Assembly: GCF_900100495.1 (NCBI RefSeq)
Contig: NZ_FNCT01000024.1
Span: 1 to 64,000 of the forward strand
DNA length: 64,000 nt
Direction of reading: 5' to 3'
From: Pseudomonas benzenivorans
GTDB lineage: Bacteria > Pseudomonadota > Gammaproteobacteria > Pseudomonadales > Pseudomonadaceae
Shown here piece after piece: positions 38,381-50,841 of the stretch (its first letter is position 1; each line of letters starts with the position of its first letter). The notes below the pieces were generated by a model. That model was not told where the DNA came from and did not search any database. It saw only the letters and a list, made by a program, of their open reading frames with translations. Made by a program: the position numbers and the translations under genes.

Positions 38381-39397
38381 TCAGTCATCGAGGAACGAGC
38401 GGTCGCGGATGCGCGCGGAGAAATCCAGCGGGCTATCCACGCCTTTGGCGCGCGTGTTTATCAGTGCCCTGCGCTGGACTTCGCTGAAAGACAGCTCGTG
38501 CTCCCCCAACCGGCCATTTTCATAGAGGTATTGCGGCACATAGCCGCTCGCCAGAATCTTCCAGCTGAACGGCGGGCGCTCGGTGTTGACCCTGGCGCTC
38601 ATCCAGATCTGCGTGGTGCAGTTGGTGGTGAGGGTGTTGTAGAACTCCGGCTTGTCCCTGAGCGCATTCATGCCGTGCAGGTACTCGAGAAACAGGCGTC
38701 GGCCGTTTTCCAGGGGACCCTGGATTCGGTAGAGATAGACCTGTTCGGGCGGATCCTGGCGGAAGTTGGTGCGCAGGCGAATGACGTCGCGTTCATCGGC
38801 GACCACGTAGAACAGTTCGTACTGGCGGAAGAAGCCCTTGATCGTGGAATAGCCCTCGCTTTTTTCCTTGCGCGTCTCGATGGAGATGGCCAGATGGTCG
38901 CCGCCCTCGAAGGCAAAGCTGAGGAAGGTGTGGGCAATGGCCGGGCCCATCCAATAGGAGGCGACCAGGTCGACGCCCTCCAGCTTGCTCAGGTCGAATT
39001 GCTTGTCGTAGTAGGCCGGGGTGTAGTCGGTTTCGCTGCGGTAGTCGAAGTTGCGGATGTTGTGCACGGTGACCCGATCGCCTTCGATAGTCGCGTAGGG
39101 CAGCACCGCCACGTCGGTCTGCCAATCGCGCTGGTTGGAGGGCTCGATGCGCGACCACCAGACCAGCAGCCCGGCGAACAGGAGCAGATAGGCCGCCAGG
39201 GCGCGCCCGCGCCAGCGACGAAAGCCCAGGGCAATCAGCGCGGCCAGCGACGCGACGGCAAATGCGCCGGCCAGGCTGTTGCGCAGCGTAGCGTCTGGCG
39301 GTCCGGAAAAAGCGATGGCCAGCACGCCCCAGCCACCGGCCGTTGCAACCAGCACGCCGAGCAACAGCAGGGCGCAACGGCTCAGGACTTTTCTCAT
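38381..39397 (-). CDS. DUF4105 membrane protein
   Basis: 338 residues. Three N-terminal TM helices, then a periplasmic DUF4105 domain: HNIRNFDYRS, AHTFLSFAFEGGDHLAISIE, the conserved LTTNCTTQIW with its Asn-Cys-Thr, and the tail motif EVQRRALINTRAK. NlpC-like cysteine chemistry has been suggested for the family, unproven. 66 bases upstream of plpD on the same strand, so possibly co-transcribed. The ribosome site is weak; an upstream ATG at 39463 is possible. Confidence 0.85.
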   Translation of the reverse strand: MRKVLSRCALLLLGVLVATAGGWGVLAIAFSGPPDATLRNSLAGAFAVASLAALIALGFRRWRGRALAAYLLLFAGLLVWWSRIEPSNQRDWQTDVAVLPYATIEGDRVTVHNIRNFDYRSETDYTPAYYDKQFDLSKLEGVDLVASYWMGPAIAHTFLSFAFEGGDHLAISIETRKEKSEGYSTIKGFFRQYELFYVVADERDVIRLRTNFRQDPPEQVYLYRIQGPLENGRRLFLEYLHGMNALRDKPEFYNTLTTNCTTQIWMSARVNTERPPFSWKILASGYVPQYLYENGRLGEHELSFSEVQRRALINTRAKGVDSPLDFSARIRDRSFLDD

Positions 39398-39681
39398 GGC
39401 GGGCGTCACTCCGTGTGGCGGCGTCAATGGAGGCACAAGGGGTATGACGGACGTGCAGGGCATGTCGCGTCAGGATGGATTCCCGTGGTCTCAGTGTAGG
39501 CAGGCTTGGCAAACCGCGACGTCCTGGTCGGCGGCCAATCGCCGCCAGTGGCCTGGAGCGGCTCGCGCGGCCGCGCCGACGCCAGGGGCGCGGTTCGCAA
39601 CACGGTCACCGGGGCGCTCCGCGTGGCGGATGCCTGGTGGATTAAACCGCCCTGGGAAAGGCCTGTCCGGGACCGCGGGCC

Positions 39682-42315
<2,634 letters not shown>

Positions 42316-42463
42316 CGGGCGAGCCCCGCGGGCGAAAGGTGAAGTGTGAGCATGGCCGTGCCGAACGCGGAAAAGCCGATGATTTTGACACAGCCGGGAG
42401 TGGAGTAGCAGAGCGGCGAGACCGGCAGCGAGCGCAGCCGCTGCGCAATGACTGGTTGGCGGT

Positions 42464-43339
42464 TTAGTGGCCGAGCGCCGCCCGGTACTGCCCCGGCGTG
42501 GCGGCGAAGGCCTGGCGGAAGCGGTTGTTGAAATGGCTGGCGCTGGCGAAGCCGCAGGCCAGGGCGATCTCGCCGAACGGCAGGCGGGTCTGGCGCAGCA
42601 ACTGCTGGGCATGCGCCAGGCGCCGGTTGAGCAGGTAGCGGTGCGGCGGCAGGCCGAAGCTCAGGTGGAACATCCGCGCGAAGTGGTACTCGGACAGCGC
42701 ACAGAGGCCGGCCAATTGCCCCAGGCTCAAGGGTTCGGCCAGGTGACTGTCGATGAATTCGCGCAGCCGCCGGCGTTGCGCCGGGGCCAGGCCGCCGTTC
42801 AGGCGCAGGCCGTCGCGGCGGCCGACCTGGGACAGCAGCGCATGGTCGAGCAGGGCGTGGGCCAGGCTGCTGGTCAGCAGGCGCTCGCCGGGTTCCAGCC
42901 AGTTCAGCTGGCTCAACTGGCGAAAGCGCCCGGCCTGCTGCGGGTCGTCGAGGAAGGTGCCTTCGCGCAGCTGCATTTCCCGCGGCTCGCGGTCGAGCAG
43001 GCGCACGGCGCCGAGGGCGAACTGTTCCTGGCTGACGTACAGGTGCGCCAGGTGGATCTCGCCGTTGATCACCCAGGCCGATTGGTGCCCGGCCGGGAGG
43101 ATGCACAGCTTGTCCGGTGCGCCCTTGCTGTGCGGGCGCTCGCGGCGAAAGGTGCCGGTGCCGCCGGCCAGGTAGCAGGACAGGGTGTGGTGGCTCGGCG
43201 CCTGGTAGTCGCGGGTGTCGTGGCAATTGCGCCAGATCGCCGCAGCCAGCCCGTCACCCAGCTCGGCGCTGTGCAGCAGCCGGGCATTCGGCGATTGGCC
43301 CATGGCCTGGAAGACTTGGCAGTGATCGAGTTGCGACAT
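42464..43339 (-). CDS. AraC-family transcriptional regulator
   Basis: 291 residues. Cupin-like N-terminal sensor and a C-terminal double HTH: LGQLAGLCALSEYHFARMFH and LPFGEIALACGFASASHFNN, ending RQAFAATPGQYR. The ATG at 43339 has GGGGGA 7 bases upstream; the ATG 6 bases earlier sits directly on that site. Target not evident; next rightward gene (GFA protein) is divergent. Confidence 0.88.
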   Translation of the reverse strand: MSQLDHCQVFQAMGQSPNARLLHSAELGDGLAAAIWRNCHDTRDYQAPSHHTLSCYLAGGTGTFRRERPHSKGAPDKLCILPAGHQSAWVINGEIHLAHLYVSQEQFALGAVRLLDREPREMQLREGTFLDDPQQAGRFRQLSQLNWLEPGERLLTSSLAHALLDHALLSQVGRRDGLRLNGGLAPAQRRRLREFIDSHLAEPLSLGQLAGLCALSEYHFARMFHLSFGLPPHRYLLNRRLAHAQQLLRQTRLPFGEIALACGFASASHFNNRFRQAFAATPGQYRAALGH

Positions 43340-43553
43340 GGACATTCCCCCTGCCCGGCCATGCTACTCCGGCCGCGGACCGCTGCCAGCCCCGCGGCCG
43401 AAAAAGCGCAAGTTTAGGCAAGTGGGGCCGGTGGCCTTGTTCTTGTCCAGGGCCGCAATCGGCCACGAGTGCGCTCACGCAACGCGAAGATGTGCTTGTC
43501 TGGGAAGTAGCCGTCGATCGTGCCAACCCGTCCATGCGCCAGGAGGCTAATCC

Positions 43554-44042
43554 ATGTTGCTCGAAGGTTCCTGCCATTGCGGTGCGGTGGTTTTCAGTCT
43601 GACCAGCGCCCATCCCTATCCCTATCAGCGTTGCTACTGCTCGATCTGCCGCAAGACTCAGGGCGGTGGCGGTTACTCGATCAACCTGGGCGGCGATGCG
43701 CACAGCCTGAAAGTCAGGGGACGCAAGCAGATCGCCGTCTATCACGCCAAGATCAGACCGGAAGGTGGCCGTCGCGCCCATACCAGCAGTGCCGAGCGGC
43801 ATTTCTGCCGGCTCTGCGGCAGCGGCCTCTGGCTCTTCAGCCCGGAGTGGCCGGAGCTCATTCATCCCTTCGCATCGGCCATCGACACGCCGCTGCCGGT
43901 GCCGCCGGAACACACCCACCTGCTGCTCGACTCGAAGGCGTCCTGGGTCGAAGTGGAGGCGCGGCCCGGCGACAAACTGTTCGACGGCTACCCCGAGGAG
44001 TCCATCGCCCAGTGGCATGAGCGGCTGGGCCTGAGCCGTTGA
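43554..44042 (+). CDS. GFA/CENP-V family zinc protein
   Basis: 162 residues. Zinc ligands SCHCGAV, CYCSICRKTQG and FCRLCGSGLWLF are those of glutathione-dependent formaldehyde-activating (Gfa)/CENP-V proteins, often annotated as aldehyde-activating enzymes without proof. Slightly longer than usual. AGGAGG 7 bases before ATG. Confidence 0.85.
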   Translation: MLLEGSCHCGAVVFSLTSAHPYPYQRCYCSICRKTQGGGGYSINLGGDAHSLKVRGRKQIAVYHAKIRPEGGRRAHTSSAERHFCRLCGSGLWLFSPEWPELIHPFASAIDTPLPVPPEHTHLLLDSKASWVEVEARPGDKLFDGYPEESIAQWHERLGLSR

Positions 44043-44147
44043 GCCGGTCGCTCCTGGTTCCGTCGACCTGGCTGCGCGAGCTGGCGTGGATCCGCCGTGG
44101 TGGAAAACGCTTCGCGGTTTTCCATCCGCTTCTGCGGCGAGCAAGTC

Positions 44148-46103
44148 CTAGTCCGCAGAAGCCCCGCGCCGGCCGGCGCGCGCCGCCAGCAGCTGGGTCG
44201 CGCCCTGGGTCTTGCGGCTGAACCAGAGCACCCGGCTCACCCCGCGGGTGATTGCCACATAGGCCAGGCGCAGGGCCTCGTCCTGCATGGCCTGGTCGTA
44301 GCTGTTGCGGAAGAAGCCCGAGTGGGCGTACAGGGCGTTGCGCAGCGGGTGTGGCTCCGGCGGCGCGCAGTCGTCGACGATGATCGCGACTTCGGCCTGC
44401 AGGCCCTTGGCGCGGTGGATGGTATAGGCCTTGACCGGCAGCTTGCGGTCGAGCTGGGCCTGGATGGCCTGCAACGGCTCGTTGCGCCGGCTCAGCACCA
44501 GCACCGCGGTGCGCTCGGCTTTGCTGCGGCTGGCGACGTGCGCGCACTGCGCCTGGATCTCCTCGAGCAGCTCCGGCAGACGCGCCTTGAGGTCGAAGCG
44601 CGGCACCAGCCGGACGCCGTGATCGCCCGGCTGCATGGCCTTGAACGCCTTGCTGGTCTTGGCCTGCTTGTAGGCGACGCCGGCGAGCAGCGCCTCGCCG
44701 TCGCGGATCACCGGCTCGATGGAGCGGTAGTTGGTTTCCAGTGTGAGCACGGCGCTGTTTTTCGCCTTGCCCCTGGCCGGGAAGTGCCGGTCGAAGTCCA
44801 TGAACAGCTCCGGGGAGCTGCCGCGCCAGCCGTAGATCGACTGCCAGTCGTCGCCGATGGCCATCAGGCTGACCGCCTGGCCCTGGCGCGCCAGGCGGCG
44901 GTGCACGGCCTGCAGCCACTGGACGATCTGCGGCGAGATGTCCTGGAACTCGTCGATCAGCAGGTGGCTGAGCGGCGCCAGGGCCTCGGCCGGAATCGCC
45001 GACTCGGCGCCGGCCAGTTTATCGGTGAGCGCCTGGAAGGCGCCGTTGAAGGTCATCAGTCCCTGCTGCTGCAGGCGCGCCTGGAAATGGCGCCAGAACA
45101 GCACCAGGGCTTCGCTGAAGATCCGCTCGCGGGCGGAACACGCCAGCGCCTGGGGCTGCAAGCGGTCGAGGCGGATGCCGATGCTCTCGATGAAGCCGGC
45201 CTGGGCATAGAAGGCCTCGAACAGCGGCAGCGCGGCGAACTCGCCGGCCAGCTTGAAGCCATCCAGCGGCGCCCTGGCCGCGCCGGCGCGCTTGCCCTCG
45301 GCATCGGCAGCCGGCGGCAGGCCGAGCAGGCCGTGCACCCGCTCGCGGAAGTCCGGCTCCGCGGCGTAGCAATCCTGGTACACCTGCTGTAGCAGGCGCT
45401 GCTGGGCCGGGCGCAGGCGGCCGGCGGTCAGCGGATTGTCCAGCTCGCCAGTGCCCTTGTCGTCCAGCTGCTCGAACCAGGCCGGGTTGCCCAGCAGCTG
45501 CCTGGCCAGCACGCCCATGGCCGAGTGGAAGGTGCGCACGCACTGGCGGGCCTGGGCCGCGTCGAAGGGAAACTGCCAGAAGCCCAGCACGCGGATCAGT
45601 TGCGCGCGCAGCTCGGCGCAGGAGGCATTGGTGAAGGAAATCACCGTCAGCCGGCCAGGGTCGATGCCCAGGTGGCAGAGCATGAACACCACGCGCAGCA
45701 CCAGGGTGGTGGACTTGCCCGAGCCCGCGCCGGCGAAGATGCGGGTGAGCGGGTGGCGGCCGAGGATCATCGCCCACTGCTCGTCCGACGGCGCGCTGAT
45801 CACGTCCGCCGCCACCGCCTGGGCCACGCGCTGGCGCATGGCCTCGACCTGCTGCGCATCGACCGCCAGCAACGCCGGCCCGTAGATGCCGGGGTTGGCC
45901 GGCTTAGCGGGCGGTTTGGCGGGTTTCTTCGGCCCGGCTGTGCGGGCTTTAGTGGTGGCGCTGGCCTGCTTCGCCCGGGTTCTGGGTTTCTGCTGCGGCG
46001 CGGCGGCCTCGCGCTCGGCGCGCAGGTAGGCGGTGGTCCGCGGGAAATAACGCGCCAGCGCCCCGGATAGCAGCTGTTTGTAGCGTTCGACGGCAGACGG
46101 CAT
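44148..46103 (-). CDS. UvrD/Rep superfamily DNA helicase (HelD-like)
   Basis: 651 residues. A basic, Lys/Ala/Pro-rich N-terminal tail (about 30-75), then SF1A motifs: Walker A FAGAGSGKSTTLVLRV, TVISFTNASCAELRAQL, motif II LLIDEFQDISPQ, motif III AIGDDWQSIYGWRG, and HRAKGLQAEVAIIVDD near the end. Closest in feel to DNA helicase IV/HelD-type. 3'-5' unwinding expected. Alone in its unit; no LexA box seen upstream. Confidence 0.9.
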   Translation of the reverse strand: MPSAVERYKQLLSGALARYFPRTTAYLRAEREAAAPQQKPRTRAKQASATTKARTAGPKKPAKPPAKPANPGIYGPALLAVDAQQVEAMRQRVAQAVAADVISAPSDEQWAMILGRHPLTRIFAGAGSGKSTTLVLRVVFMLCHLGIDPGRLTVISFTNASCAELRAQLIRVLGFWQFPFDAAQARQCVRTFHSAMGVLARQLLGNPAWFEQLDDKGTGELDNPLTAGRLRPAQQRLLQQVYQDCYAAEPDFRERVHGLLGLPPAADAEGKRAGAARAPLDGFKLAGEFAALPLFEAFYAQAGFIESIGIRLDRLQPQALACSARERIFSEALVLFWRHFQARLQQQGLMTFNGAFQALTDKLAGAESAIPAEALAPLSHLLIDEFQDISPQIVQWLQAVHRRLARQGQAVSLMAIGDDWQSIYGWRGSSPELFMDFDRHFPARGKAKNSAVLTLETNYRSIEPVIRDGEALLAGVAYKQAKTSKAFKAMQPGDHGVRLVPRFDLKARLPELLEEIQAQCAHVASRSKAERTAVLVLSRRNEPLQAIQAQLDRKLPVKAYTIHRAKGLQAEVAIIVDDCAPPEPHPLRNALYAHSGFFRNSYDQAMQDEALRLAYVAITRGVSRVLWFSRKTQGATQLLAARAGRRGASAD

Positions 46104-46351
46104 GCGACGGTTTTCTTCCGGGCCTGAGATATGTTTTTGAATGATAAGTGGTTTTTTATGGTGGCTGGCAATTGCTGGCGAAACGATAGCGGCCCGTCAC
46201 GCCGCGGGCGATGCCGCCGGTTTCGCGCGAATAGCAGCACGGCCCATCGGCCTTGAACAGTTTCCGCCGCTATGACCGGGCTTATGCGCGGCGGCCGATT
46301 GCCGGCGAGCGCTCCCCGCTACCGATCGACGGGACGGGACAGCCCTTGCGG

Positions 46352-46570
46352 TTACGGATCAGTCGCAGCGTCGGCCGCTTCCCCCGTCTGCGCAGGCGGC
46401 TCGATACCCCAGTCGCCGTGCCTGTACCAATCCTCGCCGAACGCCTCGGCCGGGTGCATCGTGCGGTCGGTGCCATTGCCACAGGCCAGCGAATCCGCCG
46501 GACAATAGCGGTCGCAGCCCCAGCAGATGTGCTCGGGATGCTTGGGGTGCAGGGGAAACTTCTTGGCCAT
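46352..46570 (-). CDS. DUF3079 small protein
   Basis: 72 residues starting MAKKFPLHPKHPEHICWGCD with RYCPADSLACGNG, the complete DUF3079 signature with four cysteines and histidines that could bind metal. Function unknown. Weak ribosome site (GGGGC). Confidence 0.85.
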   Translation of the reverse strand: MAKKFPLHPKHPEHICWGCDRYCPADSLACGNGTDRTMHPAEAFGEDWYRHGDWGIEPPAQTGEAADAATDP

Positions 46571-46831
46571 GCGCGATGCCCCGGGAAAGTGCGGCAGGAG
46601 TGCTCAGGCTACTCAAGCCGCAGGGATAAGCGGTTGATCCCGCTCAAGAACCCTGGATTCATATGTGAGTGCCGGAAGGGATCGATGCCGGCTAGCTGAG
46701 GACGCAGCTGTCGGCTATTTACCGCCGTCGCCCAAACCGCGCCACGCTTTTGCCCGGCCGGTCACCAAGAGCATGGTGATCTCCGCGAGAGGATGGGCAA
46801 CGGCGACCGCGGATCGCTATGATCGGTGTCC

Positions 46832-47233
46832 ATGACACCCTCTCTCCCCATCCGCTCACCCTGTCCGCCCGGCGCCTGCATCTGCGGGCGTGAGTGGCTG
46901 CTGGACACGCCCGGAGCCGACCTGCGCATCCTCCGTCTGACCCGCCCGGAGGAAAAGCGCCTGCTCGAGCGCCTGGAGAATATTGAGAGCCTGGCCGACC
47001 TCGAGCATCTGCAGCGGCGCCTCTACGAGCAGTTGGGCATCCGTCTGGAAATCGCCCCGGGCTTCAACGAGGTGCGCAGCATGCGCGGCATCGCCATTCA
47101 CCTGGACGAGCTGCCCGGGCTGTGCCGCAAGACCCGCCAGGCGATCCCGGCGGCGATTCGCCGCGCCTTGGAGAAGCGTCCGGAGATCGCCTACCGGCTG
47201 CTCGATGCCCACGACCTGTTTCGCGATGCCTGA
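46832..47233 (+). CDS. conserved hypothetical protein
   Basis: 133 residues, no family recognised. N-terminal CPPGACICGREWLL has three cysteines; the rest is helical and charged (RPEEKRLLERLENIESLADL, LEKRPEIAYRLLDAHDLF). A GTG two codons upstream is an alternative start. Codon use and GC3 fit a real gene. Confidence 0.6.
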   Translation: MTPSLPIRSPCPPGACICGREWLLDTPGADLRILRLTRPEEKRLLERLENIESLADLEHLQRRLYEQLGIRLEIAPGFNEVRSMRGIAIHLDELPGLCRKTRQAIPAAIRRALEKRPEIAYRLLDAHDLFRDA

Positions 47234-47315
47234 GGCGCCGGCGCCAGCAGGCAGGGCTGGCGGCCGCCAAAGCAGGCGTCTACGACGGCCTATCCGCCGT
47301 GCCGGGAGATCACCG

Positions 47316-48134
47316 CTAGCGAGCCTTTGGCCTGGGGGATCCCCCCAGCTCCTTGCGATACTCGTCCGGGGTCACGCCCATCATCCGCCGGAACATGGCG
47401 ATGAACGCGGAAACGGAGTTGTAGCCGAGGTCGTGGGCGACGTTCTCGACCGATTCCCCGGCCTCCAGGGGCGGCATCGCGCTGAGCACGCACAGGCGCT
47501 GGCGCCACTCGCTGAGCGTCATGCCCAGCTCGCGCTGGCTGCGGCGCATCAGGGTTCTCTCGGTGCTGTGCACGGCCTGCGCCAGTTCGGCGAGGGAGCG
47601 GGCGTCGCCGGGGTTGCCCTGCAGCATGCGCAACAGCGGCTCGAGTAGCGGGTCCCGGGAGGAGGGCAGGTAGCTGCCGGCAACCTCGGCGCTGCCCAGC
47701 TGGTCCACGGCCACCTGCAGGAGGCGCTGTTCCTCTGCGGTTTGCGCCGGGCCTGCGCTGTGCTGGCGAAAATGCTCGAGCAGCGCCCGCAGCAGCGGGC
47801 TGACGGTCAGGGCGCAGGTGCTCCGCGGCAGGGCCCCGCTCAGCTCCGCGGCCACGTAGAGCGAGCAGTGGCAGGCTTCGTAACGGTTCATGCCGCGGTG
47901 CTCGACGCCGGGCGGCAGCCAGATGCCGTACTGCGACGGTGCCAGAAAATGCTGGTCCTGCAGTTCCACCTCCATCACCCCGCTGAACGAGTAGACGAAC
48001 TCGCCCCAGGCATGTCGGTGGGTCGGATAGGTGGCCCCGGCCGGCATGCAGGCCGAGCGGAAGTAGATCGGCGTGGGCAAGGCGTTGGTGAAGGGAGGCA
48101 GGCGCAGATGCCTTGGGCGAGCGGTGGTGGGCAT
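47316..48134 (-). CDS. AraC-family regulator with cupin sensor
   Basis: 272 residues. The N-terminal cupin has YPTHRHAWGEFVYSFSGVME and WLPPGVEHRGMN; the C-terminal HTH pair is SLAELAQAVHSTERTLMRR and ENVAHDLGYNSVSAFIAMFR. Divergent from the EamA exporter, 97 bases between starts, so it probably controls that gene. Confidence 0.9.
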   Translation of the reverse strand: MPTTARPRHLRLPPFTNALPTPIYFRSACMPAGATYPTHRHAWGEFVYSFSGVMEVELQDQHFLAPSQYGIWLPPGVEHRGMNRYEACHCSLYVAAELSGALPRSTCALTVSPLLRALLEHFRQHSAGPAQTAEEQRLLQVAVDQLGSAEVAGSYLPSSRDPLLEPLLRMLQGNPGDARSLAELAQAVHSTERTLMRRSQRELGMTLSEWRQRLCVLSAMPPLEAGESVENVAHDLGYNSVSAFIAMFRRMMGVTPDEYRKELGGSPRPKAR

Positions 48135-48231
48135 GCTGTCGGTCCGCCGTGATGGACTGTCGTATTTCCGTTATGTAACGCATCGCCGACGGCGTGACAA
48201 TGCGCCTTCAGCGAATTCCGGAGCACCCGTC

Positions 48232-49149
48232 ATGGACCCACGCAAACCGCTCGACACGCCGGCCATTGCGCTGATGCTGGTGCTCTGCCTGATCTGGAGC
48301 ATGCAGCAGATCGGTCTCAAGGCGACCGCCGCCGATTTCTCGCCGGTGCTGCAGATCGCCCTGCGTTCGGCCATCGGCGCCGTGCTGGTGGGCATGCTGA
48401 TGCTGTTGCGCCGCGAGCGCATGTCCTTCGTGGCGGGCGTCTGGCAGCCCGGGCTGCTGGCCGGCGGCTGCTTCGCCCTGGAGTACCTGCTGGTCGGCGA
48501 GGCGCTGCGCCACACCTCGGCCGGCCATGTGGTGGTGTTTCTCTACACCGCGCCGGTGTTCGCCGCCCTGGGCCTGCAGTGGAAGTTGCCGAGCGAGCGG
48601 CTGGCCGCGCTGCAGTGGTTGGGCGTGGGCCTGGCCTTCGTCGGCATCGCGGTCGCCTTCCTGCGCGGCGTCCAGGACGGCAATGCCGACCTGCCCGGGA
48701 TGCTCTGGGGCGACTTCCTGGCGCTGCTGGGCGGCATCGCCTGGGCCGCGACCACCGTGCTGGTGCGCGTCACCCGGCTGGCGACGCTGTCGGCGACCCA
48801 GACGCTGCTGTATCAGTTGCTGGCGGGCTTCCTGCTACTGCTGCCGGCGGCCCTGCTGTTCGGCCACACCACCTTCAATCCGACCCCGCTGGTATGGCTG
48901 AGCCTGGCGTTCCAGTCGCTGATCGTGTGCTTCGCCAGCTTCCTCATCTGGTTCGCCCTGTTGCGCCGTTATCTGGCCTCGCGCCTCGGGGTGCTGTCCT
49001 TCCTCACCCCCTTGTTCGGCGTGATCCTCGGCGCCTGGCTGCTGGACGAAGCCATCGAACCGGGATTCGTCCTGGGCGCCGGGCTGGCGCTCGCGGGGAT
49101 CGCGCTGGTCAGTGGCTATGGCTGGCTAAAGGCAGGCTTCAGGCGGTGA
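48232..49149 (+). CDS. EamA/DMT-family exporter
   Basis: 305 residues, ten TM helices in two EamA repeats (first from DTPAIALMLVLCLIWSMQQI, second from GMLWGDFLALLGGIAWAATT). Metabolite export (amino acids, nucleosides) is typical; substrate unknown. GGAG 9 bases before the ATG. An upstream in-frame ATG at 48073 would overlap the divergent regulator gene and is rejected. Confidence 0.9.
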   Translation: MDPRKPLDTPAIALMLVLCLIWSMQQIGLKATAADFSPVLQIALRSAIGAVLVGMLMLLRRERMSFVAGVWQPGLLAGGCFALEYLLVGEALRHTSAGHVVVFLYTAPVFAALGLQWKLPSERLAALQWLGVGLAFVGIAVAFLRGVQDGNADLPGMLWGDFLALLGGIAWAATTVLVRVTRLATLSATQTLLYQLLAGFLLLLPAALLFGHTTFNPTPLVWLSLAFQSLIVCFASFLIWFALLRRYLASRLGVLSFLTPLFGVILGAWLLDEAIEPGFVLGAGLALAGIALVSGYGWLKAGFRR

Positions 49150-49201
49150 TTGCCTGCCGACCAGCCCGAGGGCGCGCGGGCGGCATGGGCGCGGTCGCAT
49201 G

Positions 49202-49237
49202 AAAAAGCCCCGAAGGTCAGGGCGACCGATTCGGGGC
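49202..49237 (-). terminator. intrinsic terminator of ndh
   Basis: On the minus strand GCCCCGAA...TTCGGGGC then TTTTT. Located between the convergent exporter and NADH dehydrogenase genes, and may work in both directions. Confidence 0.85.
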
Positions 49238-49283
49238 GGAAGATCTGCACTGAACCCTTCAGGCCAATGCCATAAGCGCGTGT

Positions 49284-50486
49284 TTATGCCACGACGGGGA
49301 TCAGCGGGTCGGCAGCCGCCAGCGCCTCGGCACGGTTGGCCGCCGGTGGGTAGATCCAGATGCTGTTGATCTGGGTCTTGAGGCGCTTGCCTTCCTCCCT
49401 GACGAACTTGATCTGGCGATCCCAGCCTTCGGTGAACACCGCGCCCCACGCGCCCAGATCCAGGCAGGTTACGTACTTGGGCTGACTGTAGGCGATCGGG
49501 GCGACGCCTAGCAGGCTGGCGGCCACGTTGTTGCCGGCGGAACGCCCGAGGGCGATCGCATGCTGGCAGGACATCAGGGCGTAGTTCCCCGCCTCGTCGG
49601 CAGCGGCATAGGCGACGTCGCCGGTGGCGAATACCGCGTCCTGGCCGATCACCTGGAGGTTGCGGTCGACATGCAGGCGTCCCAAGGCATCACGCTCTGC
49701 CGGCACCTGCTCGGTCAGCGAGCTGGCGCGCACGCCGGCGGTCCAGATAACCGTTTTGGCGTCGATGCGTTGGCCATCCGCGAGGGTGACGCCGTCGGCA
49801 TCGACCGAGGCCACCGAGCTGTTCAGCCGCCACTCGATACCCAGCTCGGCGGATGCCTCGGTGATCTGCGGGCGCGGGCCGTCGCCAAGCGCTGCGCCGA
49901 TCTGGCTGCCGCGATCGATCACGATCACCCGTACGTCGGCATCCTCGCCCAGCGCCGCACGCAGGCGGGCCGGCATCTCGGTGGCGGTCTCGATCCCGGT
50001 GAAGCCGCCGCCGGCGACGACCACGGTGTTGCGGGCGCTGGATTGCGGAAGCTGAGCCAGGGCCTTGATATGGGTTTCCAGGCGCACGGCTTGTTCAATC
50101 TGATCGACGTCGAAGGCGTGCTCGATGCCGGCCAGACGCGGCCGCAGCACCTTGCTGCCACTGGCCAGCACCAGGCGGTCGTAGGCCAGGGTGGCTGGCG
50201 CGTCCTGCGCATCGCGGTACTCGACGTGTTTCCCGGCTACGTCGATCCGCTCGGCCAGGCCCTTGACGAAGCGCACGCCGACGGCGGCGAACAGCGGTTC
50301 GAGCGGCGCGGTCATCTTGTGCACGTCCGCCTCGTAGAAGCGTGGGCGGATACGCAGCTCGGCCTGGGGCGCGAGGACGACCACCTCGGTCTGCGCGTGG
50401 TCGTGCAGGTCGAGCAGGCGCGCCGCGCTCAAGGCGCTCCACAGACCAGCGAACCCGCTGCCGACAATCAGAATGCGTTGTTTCAT
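49284..50486 (-). CDS. type II NADH dehydrogenase-like FAD oxidoreductase
   Basis: 400 residues. FAD site ILIVGSGFAGLWSALSAARL at the N-terminus, NAD site NTVVVAGGGFTGIETATEM near residue 165, ATGDVAYA FAD block near 300. The C-terminus is short without an obvious amphipathic anchor. Likely passes electrons from NAD(P)H to quinone or a soluble acceptor. GGAGAC sets the start. Divergent from an Rrf2-family regulator, which is a reasonable candidate controller. Confidence 0.88.
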   Translation of the reverse strand: MKQRILIVGSGFAGLWSALSAARLLDLHDHAQTEVVVLAPQAELRIRPRFYEADVHKMTAPLEPLFAAVGVRFVKGLAERIDVAGKHVEYRDAQDAPATLAYDRLVLASGSKVLRPRLAGIEHAFDVDQIEQAVRLETHIKALAQLPQSSARNTVVVAGGGFTGIETATEMPARLRAALGEDADVRVIVIDRGSQIGAALGDGPRPQITEASAELGIEWRLNSSVASVDADGVTLADGQRIDAKTVIWTAGVRASSLTEQVPAERDALGRLHVDRNLQVIGQDAVFATGDVAYAAADEAGNYALMSCQHAIALGRSAGNNVAASLLGVAPIAYSQPKYVTCLDLGAWGAVFTEGWDRQIKFVREEGKRLKTQINSIWIYPPAANRAEALAAADPLIPVVA

Positions 50487-50608
50487 GTGTGTCTCCAGAT
50501 AGGGAAGGGAAGCGTGTTCCAAACGAGTACGCACGGGCATCGAGTCGATTGCCTAGTGCATAGGCAGTGCTTGACAGCGGAGCCGCTCGGGTGGCGTCGC
50601 CCATCTCG

Positions 50609-50635
50609 TAACTACGACTATAGTTATCGTAGTTA
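50609..50635. promoter_or_regulatory. 9-bp inverted repeat upstream of ndh
   Basis: TAACTACGA-N9-TCGTAGTTA, perfect, 123 bases before the NADH dehydrogenase ATG. The spacer CTATAGTTA is AT-rich. Fits an operator for a dimeric regulator; different from the Rrf2 site at 50801. Confidence 0.5.
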
Positions 50636-50800
50636 TCGCGGGCAAGCCTTTTCGCTTGCGCCAGCCAACCGTTCATCGCCAGGTGGCCTTTGGCGAAGCG
50701 TCGGAACGGCCATGATTCCAAACGGTTCGGGGAGTTTGACCTGCGGTTTTGCGCGGCCAGGCGATCGATTGGCGGCAGGCGTGCCTTGCGATTGCCCCGG

Positions 50801-50826
50801 ATTAATCGCATGATTGTGCGACTAAT
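50801..50826. promoter_or_regulatory. candidate Rrf2 operator
   Basis: ATTAATCGCA-TGATTG-TGCGACTAAT: 10-base arms with one mismatch, ending 15 bases before the Rrf2 gene's ATG. Size and position fit autorepression by an Rrf2 dimer. Confidence 0.6.
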
Positions 50827-50841
50827 AAAGTCGGAGTTTAT

